DNA of 41,095 bases from CAYUTA01 sp964447605 (lineage in GTDB: Bacteria; Bacillota; Clostridia; Christensenellales; CAG-138): NCBI GenBank assembly GCA_964447605.1, contig CAYUTA010000019.1, positions 1 through 41,095 of the forward strand. Reading direction: 5' to 3'. The notes under the pieces are model-generated. The model had not been told where the DNA came from. It was given only the letters and a program-made list of their open reading frames with translations, and did no database searches. This document shows positions 8,790 through 17,402 of this stretch, piece after piece. The number at the start of each line of letters is the position of its first letter. Positions within the stretch are counted from its first letter, which is position 1. A program made the translations under genes and the position numbers.

Positions 8790-8931
8790 ATGGAATAGTT
8801 TGCATCTTTTGCGTTGCGATATCCCTGCAAATGATATACAATATAGTTTAAGAAAAAATTCGGCCGGACGCGCGGCATATCCGTAAACGCCGGTCATTGT
8901 ATGGAGCATAAAAGATATGGAGAGCAAGCCG

Positions 8932-10254
8932 ATGCGTAAAATCGATACAAAAAAACTGGTGCGTGCGGGTATCCTGTCCGCGCTGATCATCGTGATGACG
9001 GTCGTTCCATACACCGGCTATATCTATTATGGCCTCATCGAGATCACCACGCTGCATATCGTTGTGGCCATCGGCGCGGTCATGCTCGGCTGGCGCTATG
9101 GCGGTGTTCTGGGCTTTGTCTGGGGCATTACCTGCATGCTGCGCGCGCTGACCAATCCGCTTTGGGCGCCCTTTGTCAACCCGCTTGTGTCGCTGGTTCC
9201 GCGGGTTCTTGTCGGCATTGCCGCAGGGTTAACCGCAGATGGGCTGCGCAGCGTAAAATGCAAGCCGTATGTGATCGGGGCGGTTTCCGCCGCAGCCGCA
9301 ACGCTGGTTAACACCGTGCTGGTGCTCACTGCGCTCAAGCTGTTTTCCGCCGTACTCACGGGCGCGCCGCTGCTCGGCACCATCTATGCCACGATCATCG
9401 GCGTGAACGGCGCCATCGAGCTTGTCGCCGCCATCCTCATTGCGCCGAGCGTTCTGGCGGCCGTTCAGCCGCGCGAGCTGGTGCTTGGCGTGGACATCGG
9501 CGCCTCCACCACCAAGCTGGCGCTGGTCAGGGGCGGACGCTGCGTCAAGGCGCTGCGGGTTCCCGACGGGCAGCCGCTGGAAGAGGCGCTTGCCGGATTC
9601 GGTCTTGCGGGCGTAAAGCGCGCGGCCGTCACAGGCGTCGGCGCGTCATTTGTTACCGAGAATCTCTGCGGCCTCCCGACGGTACGCGTGGACGAATTTC
9701 TCGCGCTTTCGCGCGGTGCTTCACGTTTGGCAAAAAAAAGCAACTGTCTTGTCGTCAGCGTGGGAACGGGCACGTCGTTTACCCGCGTGACCCCCATCCG
9801 CTCGTGGCATGTTGGCGGCACCGGGATCGGCGGCGCAATGCTCAAGGGGCTCGCAGAACGGCTCTGCGGCGTTACGGACATGCAACGGCTTCAGTCGCTT
9901 GCTGCCAAGGGCGATCTGCACGCCGTCGACCTGCAGTTGCAGGACGTTTGCCAGGGCGCGCTTTCCAACCTCCAGCCCGACAGCACCGTGGCCAACATGG
10001 CAAAATCCGGCGGCGACAGCCGGGTCGAAGATCTTGCCGCCGGGCTGTGCAACCTGATTTTTCAAAGTATCGGCGTAATGGCCGCGTTCGCCGTGCAAAA
10101 GCACTTTACCCGCACCATCGTAATGGCGGGGACCATCACCGATTGGCCGATTGCCGGGCGCAGCCTGTCCGACGTAGCCGCGCTGCACAGGGTTGCGTTC
10201 CTCACGCCGGACAACGCGCCGTTTGCAACCGCCATCGGCGCGGCAATGGAATAG
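8932..10254 (+). CDS. fusion: ECF transporter S component (PanT-like) and type II pantothenate kinase
   Basis: About 440 residues. The ATG at 8932 (MRKIDTKKL) has GGAGAG nine bases upstream; an ATG at 8917 is an alternative. Residues 1-180 are an integral membrane S component of the COG4684/PanT type, with LVRAGILSALIIVMT, a conserved GxxYIYYGLIEITTLH stretch and FVNPLVSLVPRVLVG. From about residue 182 a type II pantothenate kinase of the actin-like ATPase fold begins: LGVDIGASTTK (phosphate 1), SVGTGTSFTRV, then HVGGTGIGGAMLKGLAERL. The kinase makes 4'-phosphopantothenate, the first step to coenzyme A. The fusion implies that pantothenate is phosphorylated as it enters and so trapped. The shared ECF energising module (EcfA/A'/T) is not in the window. 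Confidence 0.88.
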   Translation: MRKIDTKKLVRAGILSALIIVMTVVPYTGYIYYGLIEITTLHIVVAIGAVMLGWRYGGVLGFVWGITCMLRALTNPLWAPFVNPLVSLVPRVLVGIAAGLTADGLRSVKCKPYVIGAVSAAAATLVNTVLVLTALKLFSAVLTGAPLLGTIYATIIGVNGAIELVAAILIAPSVLAAVQPRELVLGVDIGASTTKLALVRGGRCVKALRVPDGQPLEEALAGFGLAGVKRAAVTGVGASFVTENLCGLPTVRVDEFLALSRGASRLAKKSNCLVVSVGTGTSFTRVTPIRSWHVGGTGIGGAMLKGLAERLCGVTDMQRLQSLAAKGDLHAVDLQLQDVCQGALSNLQPDSTVANMAKSGGDSRVEDLAAGLCNLIFQSIGVMAAFAVQKHFTRTIVMAGTITDWPIAGRSLSDVAALHRVAFLTPDNAPFATAIGAAME

Positions 10255-10375
10255 CCGGCAAAAAACGTTTTTGTCGGGACAACCGCATATTGCCAACGCC
10301 CTTTGGGCGCGGACGGCAACATGCGCAGGGAAGCCGCCCGCATAGGCGGTCCGTCCCGGCGGCAAAACCGCCAGG
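10255..10375 (-). repeat. structured intergenic repeat, copy A
   Basis: Directly after the PanT-kinase stop codon. Hairpin 2 is CCGGCAAAAA (10255-10264) with TTTTTGTCGG (10268-10277). Hairpin 1 pairs CGCATATTGCC with GGCAACATGCG (one mismatch) around a GC-rich inner stem. It ends in the conserved flank AGGGAAGCCGCC. Read on the minus strand it matches copy C, including an identical ATGCGGTTGTCC. Hairpin 2 may also end the upstream transcript. Confidence 0.75.
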
Positions 10376-10461
10376 GCCGGAACTTATGGGTTCAGGGCTG
10401 GGCCCTCAATAATCCCGGGGCCTTTTGAACGATACCTTCGGTGTAAAAGAGGAGAGAGAAA

Positions 10462-11757
10462 ATGGTTATGCAAAACTTTCAGATCGCTATTTTGGGCTTT
10501 GGCACGGTCGGCAGCGGCGTATACCGCATCCTGTCGGACAATGATCGGCAGTTGATCCACCGCGAGCAGATGGAGCTATGCGTGAAACGCATTCTTGTGC
10601 GCGATTTTGTGCACGAGCCCAACCTCGGCATGGCGCCGCTGGAACTGTTCACCACCTCCTTTGACGAGATCGTTTCCGACGCGGCAATCGACATTGTCGT
10701 GGAATGCCTCGGCGGAGTGGAGCCCGCCCGTACGTTTATTTTGCGCGCGCTGGAAAGCGGCAAAACGGTGATTACCTCCAACAAGGAGGTCGTCAGCAAG
10801 CATTGGCCGGAGTTTGAGCATGCCGCCAAAGCGACCGGCGCGGGGCTTTATATGGAGGCGACGGTCGGCGGCGGCATCCCGATCATCCGTACGATCACCG
10901 ATTCCATGCAGGCAAACAACATCAACCGCGTCATGGGCATCATCAACGGCACGACCAACTATATCCTTACCCGCATGAACGAGGCCGGAAAGAGCTTTGA
11001 CGAAGCGCTGCACGAGGCGCAGACGCTGGGGTATGCCGAGGCCAATCCGACGGCGGATGTGGAGGGCTATGACGCGATGTACAAGCTGTCCATCCTTTCG
11101 TCGCTGGCGTTTCATGCGCATATGCCCATCGACGTGATTTACCGCGAGGGCATCACCAGGCTGACCAAGGCGGACTTTGAGACCGCCAGGCGGCTTGGTT
11201 ACTGCATCAAACTGCTCGCCATCGGCAAAAAGGACGGTACGGATATCGAGGTACGCGTGCATCCCACAATGATCCCCGTCTCGCATCCCCTGGCAAGCGT
11301 GAGCGGCGTGTTCAACGCCGTCTTCCTCACCGGCCATGCCGTGGACGATGTGATGCTGTATGGCCGGGGCGCGGGATGCATGCCGACGGCCAGCGCGGTC
11401 GTTTCCGACGTGATCTACGCCTGCCATGCGCACAAGCGTCACAAGTACATGACGTTTGTCAACAATCCGGAAATGAGCAGCGAAATCACGCTGGTGCGCG
11501 ATTTTACATGCATCTACTGTATCCGGCTACATGTGACCGATCAGCCCGGCACGCTGGCCGCGATCGCGCAGACGTTCGCCAGGCACGGCGTTTCGCTCAA
11601 GGACGTATTGCAGCTTGGCGAGGCGGACGGGCCTTCCTCGCACATCACGTTTATGACGCATATGGCCGGTGAATTCAGCGTACAGGCCGCGATTGCCGAG
11701 ATCAGGGAGCTGCCCTGCGTCGACGAGGTGGAAAGCGTCATCCGCGCGGAGGCGTGA
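10462..11757 (+). CDS. hom: homoserine dehydrogenase
   Basis: 431 residues. It reduces aspartate semialdehyde to homoserine with NAD(P)H, feeding threonine and methionine synthesis in the cytoplasm. The ATG at 10462 follows GAGGAG by seven bases. Residues 6-25 hold the Rossmann motif GFGTVGSGV. The catalytic domain shows MEATVGGGIPII, GIINGTTNYILTRM and the homoserine-binding block LGYAEANPTADVEGYDAMYK. A C-terminal ACT domain (about 350-428, IRLHVTDQPGTLAAIAQTFA) suggests threonine feedback. The length is normal for the ACT-containing form. It stands alone: thrB, thrC and lysC are not adjacent. Confidence 0.96.
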   Translation: MVMQNFQIAILGFGTVGSGVYRILSDNDRQLIHREQMELCVKRILVRDFVHEPNLGMAPLELFTTSFDEIVSDAAIDIVVECLGGVEPARTFILRALESGKTVITSNKEVVSKHWPEFEHAAKATGAGLYMEATVGGGIPIIRTITDSMQANNINRVMGIINGTTNYILTRMNEAGKSFDEALHEAQTLGYAEANPTADVEGYDAMYKLSILSSLAFHAHMPIDVIYREGITRLTKADFETARRLGYCIKLLAIGKKDGTDIEVRVHPTMIPVSHPLASVSGVFNAVFLTGHAVDDVMLYGRGAGCMPTASAVVSDVIYACHAHKRHKYMTFVNNPEMSSEITLVRDFTCIYCIRLHVTDQPGTLAAIAQTFARHGVSLKDVLQLGEADGPSSHITFMTHMAGEFSVQAAIAEIRELPCVDEVESVIRAEA

Positions 11758-12035
11758 CCAGGCCGGAATGGCCGGGTCCGCCTGGAACTGTTGGGACGGA
11801 ACCCAAAAATTCTGTGCCGCACGGAAAAACCCCTGTTGCCTGACGATGCAATTCGGTATATTCCCGCCGCAATTATCATGATGTCACAGCTATGCCCTGA
11901 TGGGAAGAACGCGCCATCCGTGAGGAAGCGGGCGGTTTTCTTCTGCATTTGCAAAATATCTGTAAACATACTGCGATTATGAATAATTAAACAGGCCCCG
12001 CTGGAATTCCGCACCTCGATGCGACAAAATTTTAT
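11758..12035. other. intergenic stretch with nothing recognised
   Basis: About 280 bases between hom and the aminopeptidase promoter. No coding frame with a ribosome site and no strong hairpin with a U-run was found. Confidence 0.5.
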
Positions 12036-12063
12036 TTGCCAAATCGAACGAATGTCGTATAAT
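12036..12063 (+). promoter_or_regulatory. sigma-A promoter of the M18 aminopeptidase gene
   Basis: TTGCCA (12036-12041) and TATAAT (12058-12063) with 16 bases between. Confidence 0.8.
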
Positions 12064-12131
12064 AAAAAAATCCGTCGGTGTAAACGAACGATCGGAGCAC
12101 ATCCGAAAATTCCCTGGAGAATGACAAGTCG

Positions 12132-12158
12132 ATGAAGGAGGCTAAGAAACGCAGATGA
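12132..12158 (+). CDS. possible 8-codon leader overlapping the aminopeptidase start
   Basis: ATG AAG GAG GCT AAG AAA CGC AGA TGA encodes MKEAKKRR. Its stop overlaps the aminopeptidase start as ATGA. The AAGGAGG inside it is the only visible ribosome site for the main gene but is 13 bases from that ATG, farther than usual. Translational coupling is possible; chance is equally so. Confidence 0.25.
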   Translation: MKEAKKRR

Positions 12159-13534
12159 ACCCCTATGATGAACTGTGCGCCCAAGCGAAGAATGGATATC
12201 GCTGTGCAGACAAAGAGGACCTCGCTCAGATGGAGGCCTACTGCAGGCGATATATGGATTTTTTGCGGGCGGCAAAAACAGAGCGGACCACCGTCGCGGA
12301 ATCCATCCGCCTGGCGGAGGAACGCGGCTTTAAGCCCCTTGTGCCGGGAAAGGCGCTGAAGGCGGGCGATCGGGTCTATCTCAACAACCGGAACCATTCC
12401 ATGGCGCTGGCTGTCATCGGCACGACGCCCCTCGCCGGCGGTTGCTCCATTGTGGCGTCTCATGTGGATTCCCCCCGGCTGGACCTGAAGCCGAATCCCC
12501 TGTATGAGGCAGATGAAATGGCCTTCTTCAAGACGCATTACTACGGTTGGATCCGCAAATATCAGTGGTTTTCGCTGCCTCTCATGCTCCTGGGCATCGT
12601 TTTCCTGAAAAACGGCAAAGCGGTAGAAGTCTCCATCGGCGATGCGCCCGGGGACCCGAAGCTGGTGATTCCGGATCTTCTCCCTCATATCTCCAATGAG
12701 CAGAATAAGCTGCCCCTGAACGAAGCCCATACCGGCGAACAGTGCAACGTGCTTCTGGGCTCGGTGCCGCTTGCCGATGCGGATAAGACCAGGGCCGTGA
12801 AGATCAACATCCTCAAGATGCTCAACGAGAAGTACGGCATTGCCGAGGATGACTTCGTTTCCGCGGAGCTGGAGATCGTGCCGTCGCTTCCGGTGAGCGA
12901 GGTCGGGTTGGACCGCAGCTTTATCGGCGCTTACGGACAGGATGACCGGGTCTGCAGCTATGCCGCGCTGGACGCCCTGTTCCAGCTCAAGAAGCCCAAC
13001 AAGACGGCGGTGCTGATTTTTGCCGACAAGGAAGAGGTCGGCAACAACGGCATCACAGGTATGCGTTCGGCTGCTTTTGATTACTTCCTCGAGCAGCTGT
13101 GCAATCAGCAGAACTGCGCGCTTTCCACCTGTTATCGGAATTCCTTCTGTTTCTCTGCCGACGTTACGGCGGCTTACGACCCTAATTTTGCAAACTGCTT
13201 CGACCACGCCAGTGCGGCGAAGGTGAATCACGGCATCGCCATCTGCAAGTATACCGGATTTAAGGGCAAGGAGCAGGCCTCCGATGCGTGCGCCGAGCTT
13301 GTGGCATATGCCCGCAGGCTCTTCGAGCAAAAGGGCGTCGTCTGGCAGGCCACCGAGATGGGGCGGCAGGATCTGGGCGGCGGCGGCACGGTGGCGCTGG
13401 AGATCGCAAACCGCGGAATCGACACACTGGATGCCGGCGTCCCGGTGCTGGGCATGCATTCCCCCTTTGAAATTACATCCAAGATGGACTGCTACATGTC
13501 CTACAAGGCCTACAAAGCGCTCTATGAGGAATAG
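12155..13534 (+). CDS. M18-family metalloaminopeptidase
   Basis: 459 residues, the usual size for M18 (aminopeptidase I / aspartyl aminopeptidase-like). It removes N-terminal residues from peptides in the cytoplasm using two metal ions. Family motifs are visible: ASHVDSPRLDLKP (first metal His and Asp, about 108), AYGQDDRVCSY (bridging Asp), FADKEEVGNNG (catalytic Glu pair), MGRQDLGGGGT, and LGMHSPFEITSKMD with the last His ligand near the C-terminus. It has its own promoter and is followed by a strong hairpin, so it is probably monocistronic. It would complement the peptide importer further on. Confidence 0.95.
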   Translation: MNPYDELCAQAKNGYRCADKEDLAQMEAYCRRYMDFLRAAKTERTTVAESIRLAEERGFKPLVPGKALKAGDRVYLNNRNHSMALAVIGTTPLAGGCSIVASHVDSPRLDLKPNPLYEADEMAFFKTHYYGWIRKYQWFSLPLMLLGIVFLKNGKAVEVSIGDAPGDPKLVIPDLLPHISNEQNKLPLNEAHTGEQCNVLLGSVPLADADKTRAVKINILKMLNEKYGIAEDDFVSAELEIVPSLPVSEVGLDRSFIGAYGQDDRVCSYAALDALFQLKKPNKTAVLIFADKEEVGNNGITGMRSAAFDYFLEQLCNQQNCALSTCYRNSFCFSADVTAAYDPNFANCFDHASAAKVNHGIAICKYTGFKGKEQASDACAELVAYARRLFEQKGVVWQATEMGRQDLGGGGTVALEIANRGIDTLDAGVPVLGMHSPFEITSKMDCYMSYKAYKALYEE

Positions 13535-13556
13535 GCAAACCAGCGCAAACAACACA

Positions 13557-13596
13557 GCGCCGGGGCATTTTCCAAGCCGGAAAAATGCCCCGGCGC
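13557..13596 (+). terminator. strong hairpin after the aminopeptidase gene
   Basis: GCGCCGGGGCATTTTCC pairs with GGAAAAATGCCCCGGCGC (one bulged A), loop AAGCC, about 20 bases past the stop codon. The stem is very stable but has no U-run, so it is a probable but atypical terminator. A second stem CTTGCGGC/GCCGCAAG lies just downstream. Confidence 0.6.
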
Positions 13597-13846
13597 ATGC
13601 GGGTCTTGCGGCACGAGGGGCGCCCCCCCCCGGAGGGCAGCCGCAAGGAGCGGCGCAGGGGGCCGATATTATGAGAATCGGACTCGCCGATTGCGATTTC
13701 TGCTGTTTTGTCTTACAATACGCCGCTGAAGGAATTATGGACAAGGGACGCGGCGCGCGTACTGGCGCGGAACGATATACCAATTGCAGGTTCATGTTCC
13801 GGCAATGAAATCAGGACCATAAACTTCGAAAATTTTGTATAGGTTC

Positions 13847-13875
13847 TTGACTTCATTGTCTTTCTATGGTAATAA
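13847..13875 (+). promoter_or_regulatory. sigma-A promoter ahead of an orphan ANTAR-type hairpin
   Basis: TTGACT (13847-13852) and TAATAA (13870-13875), spacing 17. Transcription would begin near 13882, only a few bases before a perfect hairpin. Confidence 0.65.
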
Positions 13876-13881
13876 TATATC

Positions 13882-13971
13882 ATAAAACCGCACAAAAGGG
13901 TGCGGTTTCAATGAGACGAGAAGGTCGATGAATTGCAGCTTCGCTGGCTGTATTTGTGTCGGTCTTTTTTT
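13882..13971 (+). ncRNA. candidate EutV-binding leader or small RNA
   Basis: A perfect 9-bp stem AAACCGCAC/GTGCGGTTT (13885-13908) closes a six-base loop AAAAGG. The inner GCAC(AAnAGG)GTGC is the same as in the two eut leaders. A short second stem GAC/GTC around GAGAAG (13915-13926) follows. The run TTTTTTT at 13965-13971 may be a terminator, with AGACGA (13914-13919) pairing imperfectly to TCGGTCT just before it. That pairing and the second stem exclude each other. No adenosylcobalamin riboswitch was recognised. It could be a short RNA that titrates EutV or an attenuator for the peptide-transport operon 570 bases on. Confidence 0.55.
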
Positions 13972-14473
13972 AATGCTTTTTCCTGGCCCCCGGAAACCAT
14001 TTGTTTTTTATCAACTGTTCCGACACCGATGTTGCGCTCCTTCTCAAGGGCACCCACACAAACACGCTTTTTTCGGGAGGCATGCAACCTTTGGACGCCT
14101 ATCTGCAGAGTGGAATCCAAAATGGACTGGCGGGGGAGAGGCGTTCGGCAGGAGAGGGCGCTGCGGGAGCGGGCGGCGCGAATCACGTCGGTTTTCATAT
14201 TTGACATGCGTGCCCGGAAGCGTAGCGCTCGTCCGGAATTGACGGGAAAGGCCGCGCCCCCGCGCGGCCGTGGCGCGCAAGGACGGGATCCGCAGAAATC
14301 ATCCGGGAACTGTGGCGGACAGATCCGGGCGATTGGCCACAGAGGGGTACAAATGAGGAACCAATTTACAATAAAGTTTGGTACAGGCCATGCACATTGG
14401 GGAGGAAACGGCAACTGACGGAATTCGAAGAACCGGCATCTCAAAGGCAATACCGAAAATATCGGATCCAAAC
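13972..14473. other. intergenic stretch of about 500 bases, no gene recognised
   Basis: Open frames exist on both strands but none has a ribosome site, family motif or sensible composition. GTGTCGG (about 13956) and CCGACAC (about 14020) can pair at long range. The stretch would be 5' leader if transcription from 13882 reads through into the transporter operon. Confidence 0.5.
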
Positions 14474-14501
14474 GGGACAAAAGGGGCCCGTCGGGTATAA
14501 A
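14474..14501 (+). promoter_or_regulatory. possible promoter of the peptide-transport operon
   Basis: GGGACA (14474-14479) and TATAAA (14496-14501) with 16 bases between, about 40 bases before the first start codon. The -35 match is four of six, so this is tentative. Confidence 0.4.
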
Positions 14502-14540
14502 CATGCGAATCCATAAAAAATCGATCAAGGAGGCACCCAG

Positions 14541-16100
14541 ATGAAAAAATTACTGACACTTGTCCTGGCCGTTGTTATGCTGCTCAGCGTAATGACCGCA
14601 TGCGGCAGCAGGGAGAGCGCAACGACCCAGGGCGGAGCGGCTGAAAAGAAAGACACGCTTGTCGTGCTTTCCTCCGAAGCTTTCTCCGGCAGCTGGGATC
14701 CCGCTGCGCACACCGTTCTTGCAAACGTCCATCTGCAGGCGGTCGTACTCAGCTACCTGGTTGAGCTCAACTACGAAACCTATGAGGTTGAGCCCTCCCT
14801 AGCCACCAGCTGGGAATACGGCGATGACGGCTATTCGATCATCTTCCATCTGCGCGACGACGTCACCTTCCATGACGGCAGCAAGTTCGATGCAGAGGAC
14901 GTCAAGGCTACCGTCGAGTGGATGAGCCGTCCCGCCTCCGCCCGCGGCGGCGACTGGGGCGAGCAGTATCTCGTTGAAGTTATCGACGACTACACCTGCC
15001 GCATCTATCCTTCCAGCGAAGAACCCCGCGCCCCCTTGTTGAACCTGTTGACCTACTACGAAGCCGGCATCATCTCTTCCGACGACGTGTACAACAACAG
15101 GCTGGGCGAACGTCTCAACGGCACCGGCCCCTACAAGATGGTCAAGTATGAGGACGAGACCATGTACCTCGAAAAGTTCGAAGATTACTTCGACGATGCC
15201 AAGGCCGCCAAAATTCCCAAAGTCGAATTCCGCTATGTGCCGGAGTCCCAGACCCGTCTGGCCGCGCTGCAGTCCGGCGAAGCCGATCTGGTCGAGCGCG
15301 TTGAAACGGAGCAGCTCCCCATCATCGAGGGCAACGAGGATCTCGCCTACAACGTGTCCCCTGTATTCGAACAGAAGTATATGGTATTCAAGACCACGCA
15401 GGCGCCCATGGACAATCCGCTTGTCCGCAAAGCCATCGCCTACGCAATCGATGTGGATACCATCATCGACGATATCATGGAGGGCTATGCTGTAAAGGCG
15501 GATTGCTGGCTGGCCCAGGTTTGCCGCAACTATTCCGTGTGTGAGGACTTCATCCGTTACGATCCGGCCAAGGCCAGGGACCTCCTTGCAGAAGCCGGCT
15601 ACCCCGGCGGCGAAGGCCTGCCCCCGCTGAAGTACATCACCTCTACCGGTTTCTATCCGAAAACCAAGGAGTACGCCGAGTACATCGTATCCAACCTGGC
15701 CGAGGTTGGCATCAAAGTCGACCTGGAGGTTCAGGAGTCCGGCGCATGGTCCGAGTCCCTGTACGCAGAGGATTCCTGCCATATGATCGACACCGGCTGG
15801 ATGATCGGCAACGAAGATAATGAAGAGCTCGCAGCCTGCTTCAACGCGCCCCATGGACTGATGGACTACAGCACGGATCAGAGGGTGTTCGACGCCATCG
15901 CCCTTGAGACCGCCACGGTGGACGCCGCCGAGCGTAAGCAGGTCATCCACGATGAACTGTGGCCGGCCCTCAACGAGAGCATGTCGACCTTCCCACTCTT
16001 CGATTCCATGATGGTTTGGGCTTACAATGCCAAGCTTCAGGGGTTTAAGGGCTACCCGACCTCCAACATGCTGTTCAACGAGTACAGCTTCGCTGAATAA
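14541..16100 (+). CDS. dipeptide/oligopeptide ABC transporter substrate-binding lipoprotein
   Basis: 519 residues, SBP_bac_5 family. The start follows AAGGAGG by seven bases. A lipoprotein signal (MKKLLTLVLAVVMLLSVMTAC) anchors it outside the membrane. The family pattern includes a domain I start with SWDPAAHTV, LATSWEYGDDGYSIIFHLRDD followed by VTFHDGSKFDAEDV, and NGTGPYKMVKYE. It captures peptides (nickel or other ligands are possible in this family) and hands them to the permeases encoded next. It is the first gene of a five-gene transporter set. A stable hairpin separates it from the permease genes, a common arrangement that keeps the binding-protein mRNA abundant. Confidence 0.93.
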   Translation: MKKLLTLVLAVVMLLSVMTACGSRESATTQGGAAEKKDTLVVLSSEAFSGSWDPAAHTVLANVHLQAVVLSYLVELNYETYEVEPSLATSWEYGDDGYSIIFHLRDDVTFHDGSKFDAEDVKATVEWMSRPASARGGDWGEQYLVEVIDDYTCRIYPSSEEPRAPLLNLLTYYEAGIISSDDVYNNRLGERLNGTGPYKMVKYEDETMYLEKFEDYFDDAKAAKIPKVEFRYVPESQTRLAALQSGEADLVERVETEQLPIIEGNEDLAYNVSPVFEQKYMVFKTTQAPMDNPLVRKAIAYAIDVDTIIDDIMEGYAVKADCWLAQVCRNYSVCEDFIRYDPAKARDLLAEAGYPGGEGLPPLKYITSTGFYPKTKEYAEYIVSNLAEVGIKVDLEVQESGAWSESLYAEDSCHMIDTGWMIGNEDNEELAACFNAPHGLMDYSTDQRVFDAIALETATVDAAERKQVIHDELWPALNESMSTFPLFDSMMVWAYNAKLQGFKGYPTSNMLFNEYSFAE

Positions 16101-16140
16101 TCCTGAAACAAAAGAAGCTTAGGTTCTGAGAACGACGATC

Positions 16141-16171
16141 CGGCCCGGCGCTGACCGGCAGCGCCGGGCCG
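16141..16171 (+). terminator. intercistronic hairpin after the binding-protein gene
   Basis: A perfect 13-bp stem CGGCCCGGCGCTG/CAGCGCCGGGCCG with a five-base loop, 40 bases past the stop codon. No U-run follows. It probably stabilises or partly ends the binding-protein mRNA. The remaining 16172-16459 shows no gene. Confidence 0.6.
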
Positions 16172-16459
16172 TCCCCTTATCAAAACGGAGGATTCTCTTT
16201 TCCACACGGACTGCCAACGCAGGGTCCGCAAAAACGAATGCGGACATCTGGGTTTTCTGCGCGGGGCATGTCGTCAAAAGCAGGGAGCGGGAGCATGCGC
16301 GGCGATAGCGCGAGCCTCCGGAAGTTCTCCGGCACAGGCCGCAGGCCCAAACCAAGCTTCGCTCTGGGTCAAGGCGTTAAATTTTTATAACCGAGGGATG
16401 CGGCCTCGGACAAATCCGCAAATCTGTTAATTAGGAGCTGGATACCGACCGTATCCTCT

Positions 16460-17398
16460 GTGGGTCAAATGCTAACTACGGTGGTCAAACGCCTCCTGCA
16501 GGGCTGCCTCGTCCTTGTGATGGTTATGATCCTTATTTTCGTGCTGCTGCGGCTGATTCCGGGCGATCCCGCCCGTCAGATGTCTACCATCGCGACTGAG
16601 GAAGCCGTTCAGGCCCTGCGTCATGAAATGGGCATTGATAAGAGCATTCCAGAACAGTTCATCGTGTACATCAGAAATCTTCTGCAAGGCAATCTGGGCT
16701 ACTCCTGGTTCCAGAAGACAAACGTGTCCAACGTCATCGCGCAAGCTTGGGGCAAGACGGCGCTGGAGCTGCTCTTTGCCATCGTGCCGGCCATTATATT
16801 GGGCTTTCTATTCGGCGTTCTTGCGGCCCTGCACCATCATTCCTGGGTAGACAGGCTGGTCAGCACGGCGTCGGTCATCGAGCAGTCGCTGCCCAACTAC
16901 TGGATCGCGATTATGCTGATCCAGCTGATATGCGCAAAATTGGGCTGGCTGCCCGCGAGTGGATACAAAAATTATCAATATGCCATTCTGCCCGCGGCCA
17001 TCATTGCTTTGCCCCTCATCGGTATTATTGCAAAGAACGTGCGCGGCAACATGATCGGGAGCCTTTCGCAGGACTTTGTCAAGGCTGCCAGAGCCAGAGG
17101 CATCCCGGGCTATGTCCGGCTTTTCGGATATGCCATCCGTAACTCCCTAATTCCCATCATCACGCTGATCGGCTCGCAGTTAAGCGGTATGCTGGGCAAC
17201 TGCATCATCATTGAGTATATCTTCAGCGTTCCCGGCATCGGCCTGCATATCCTCAACGCCATTACCCGCCGGGACTACTTTCTGGTTCAGGCGCTGGTCA
17301 TGCTGGTGTCGGCCGTGTTCATCATCATAAACACGTTCATCGATATTTCTTATTTATATCTTGATCCCAGAATCCGCAAGGCGAACGGGGGGCTGTAA
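16460..17398 (+). CDS. peptide ABC transporter permease (DppB-like)
   Basis: 312 residues from the GTG at 16460, or 309 from the ATG at 16469. Neither has a close ribosome site (AGGAG lies 23 or more bases upstream), so the start is uncertain. The N-terminus (VVKRLLQGCLVLVMVMILIF) is the first of about six membrane helices, followed by the family motif RLIPGDPA. The EAA loop that contacts the ATPases reads DFVKAARARGIPGYVRLFGYAIRNSLIPI. It forms the transmembrane channel with the next gene's product. The end is five bases from the next start. Confidence 0.92.
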   Translation: MGQMLTTVVKRLLQGCLVLVMVMILIFVLLRLIPGDPARQMSTIATEEAVQALRHEMGIDKSIPEQFIVYIRNLLQGNLGYSWFQKTNVSNVIAQAWGKTALELLFAIVPAIILGFLFGVLAALHHHSWVDRLVSTASVIEQSLPNYWIAIMLIQLICAKLGWLPASGYKNYQYAILPAAIIALPLIGIIAKNVRGNMIGSLSQDFVKAARARGIPGYVRLFGYAIRNSLIPIITLIGSQLSGMLGNCIIIEYIFSVPGIGLHILNAITRRDYFLVQALVMLVSAVFIIINTFIDISYLYLDPRIRKANGGL

Positions 17399-17402
17399 TC
17401 AT

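Noticed and set aside
13908..14528. A 206-codon minus-strand frame in the gap before the peptide-transport operon
   Set aside because: No ribosome site, no motif, uneven composition, and it runs against the predicted hairpin RNA. Not enough to call a gene.
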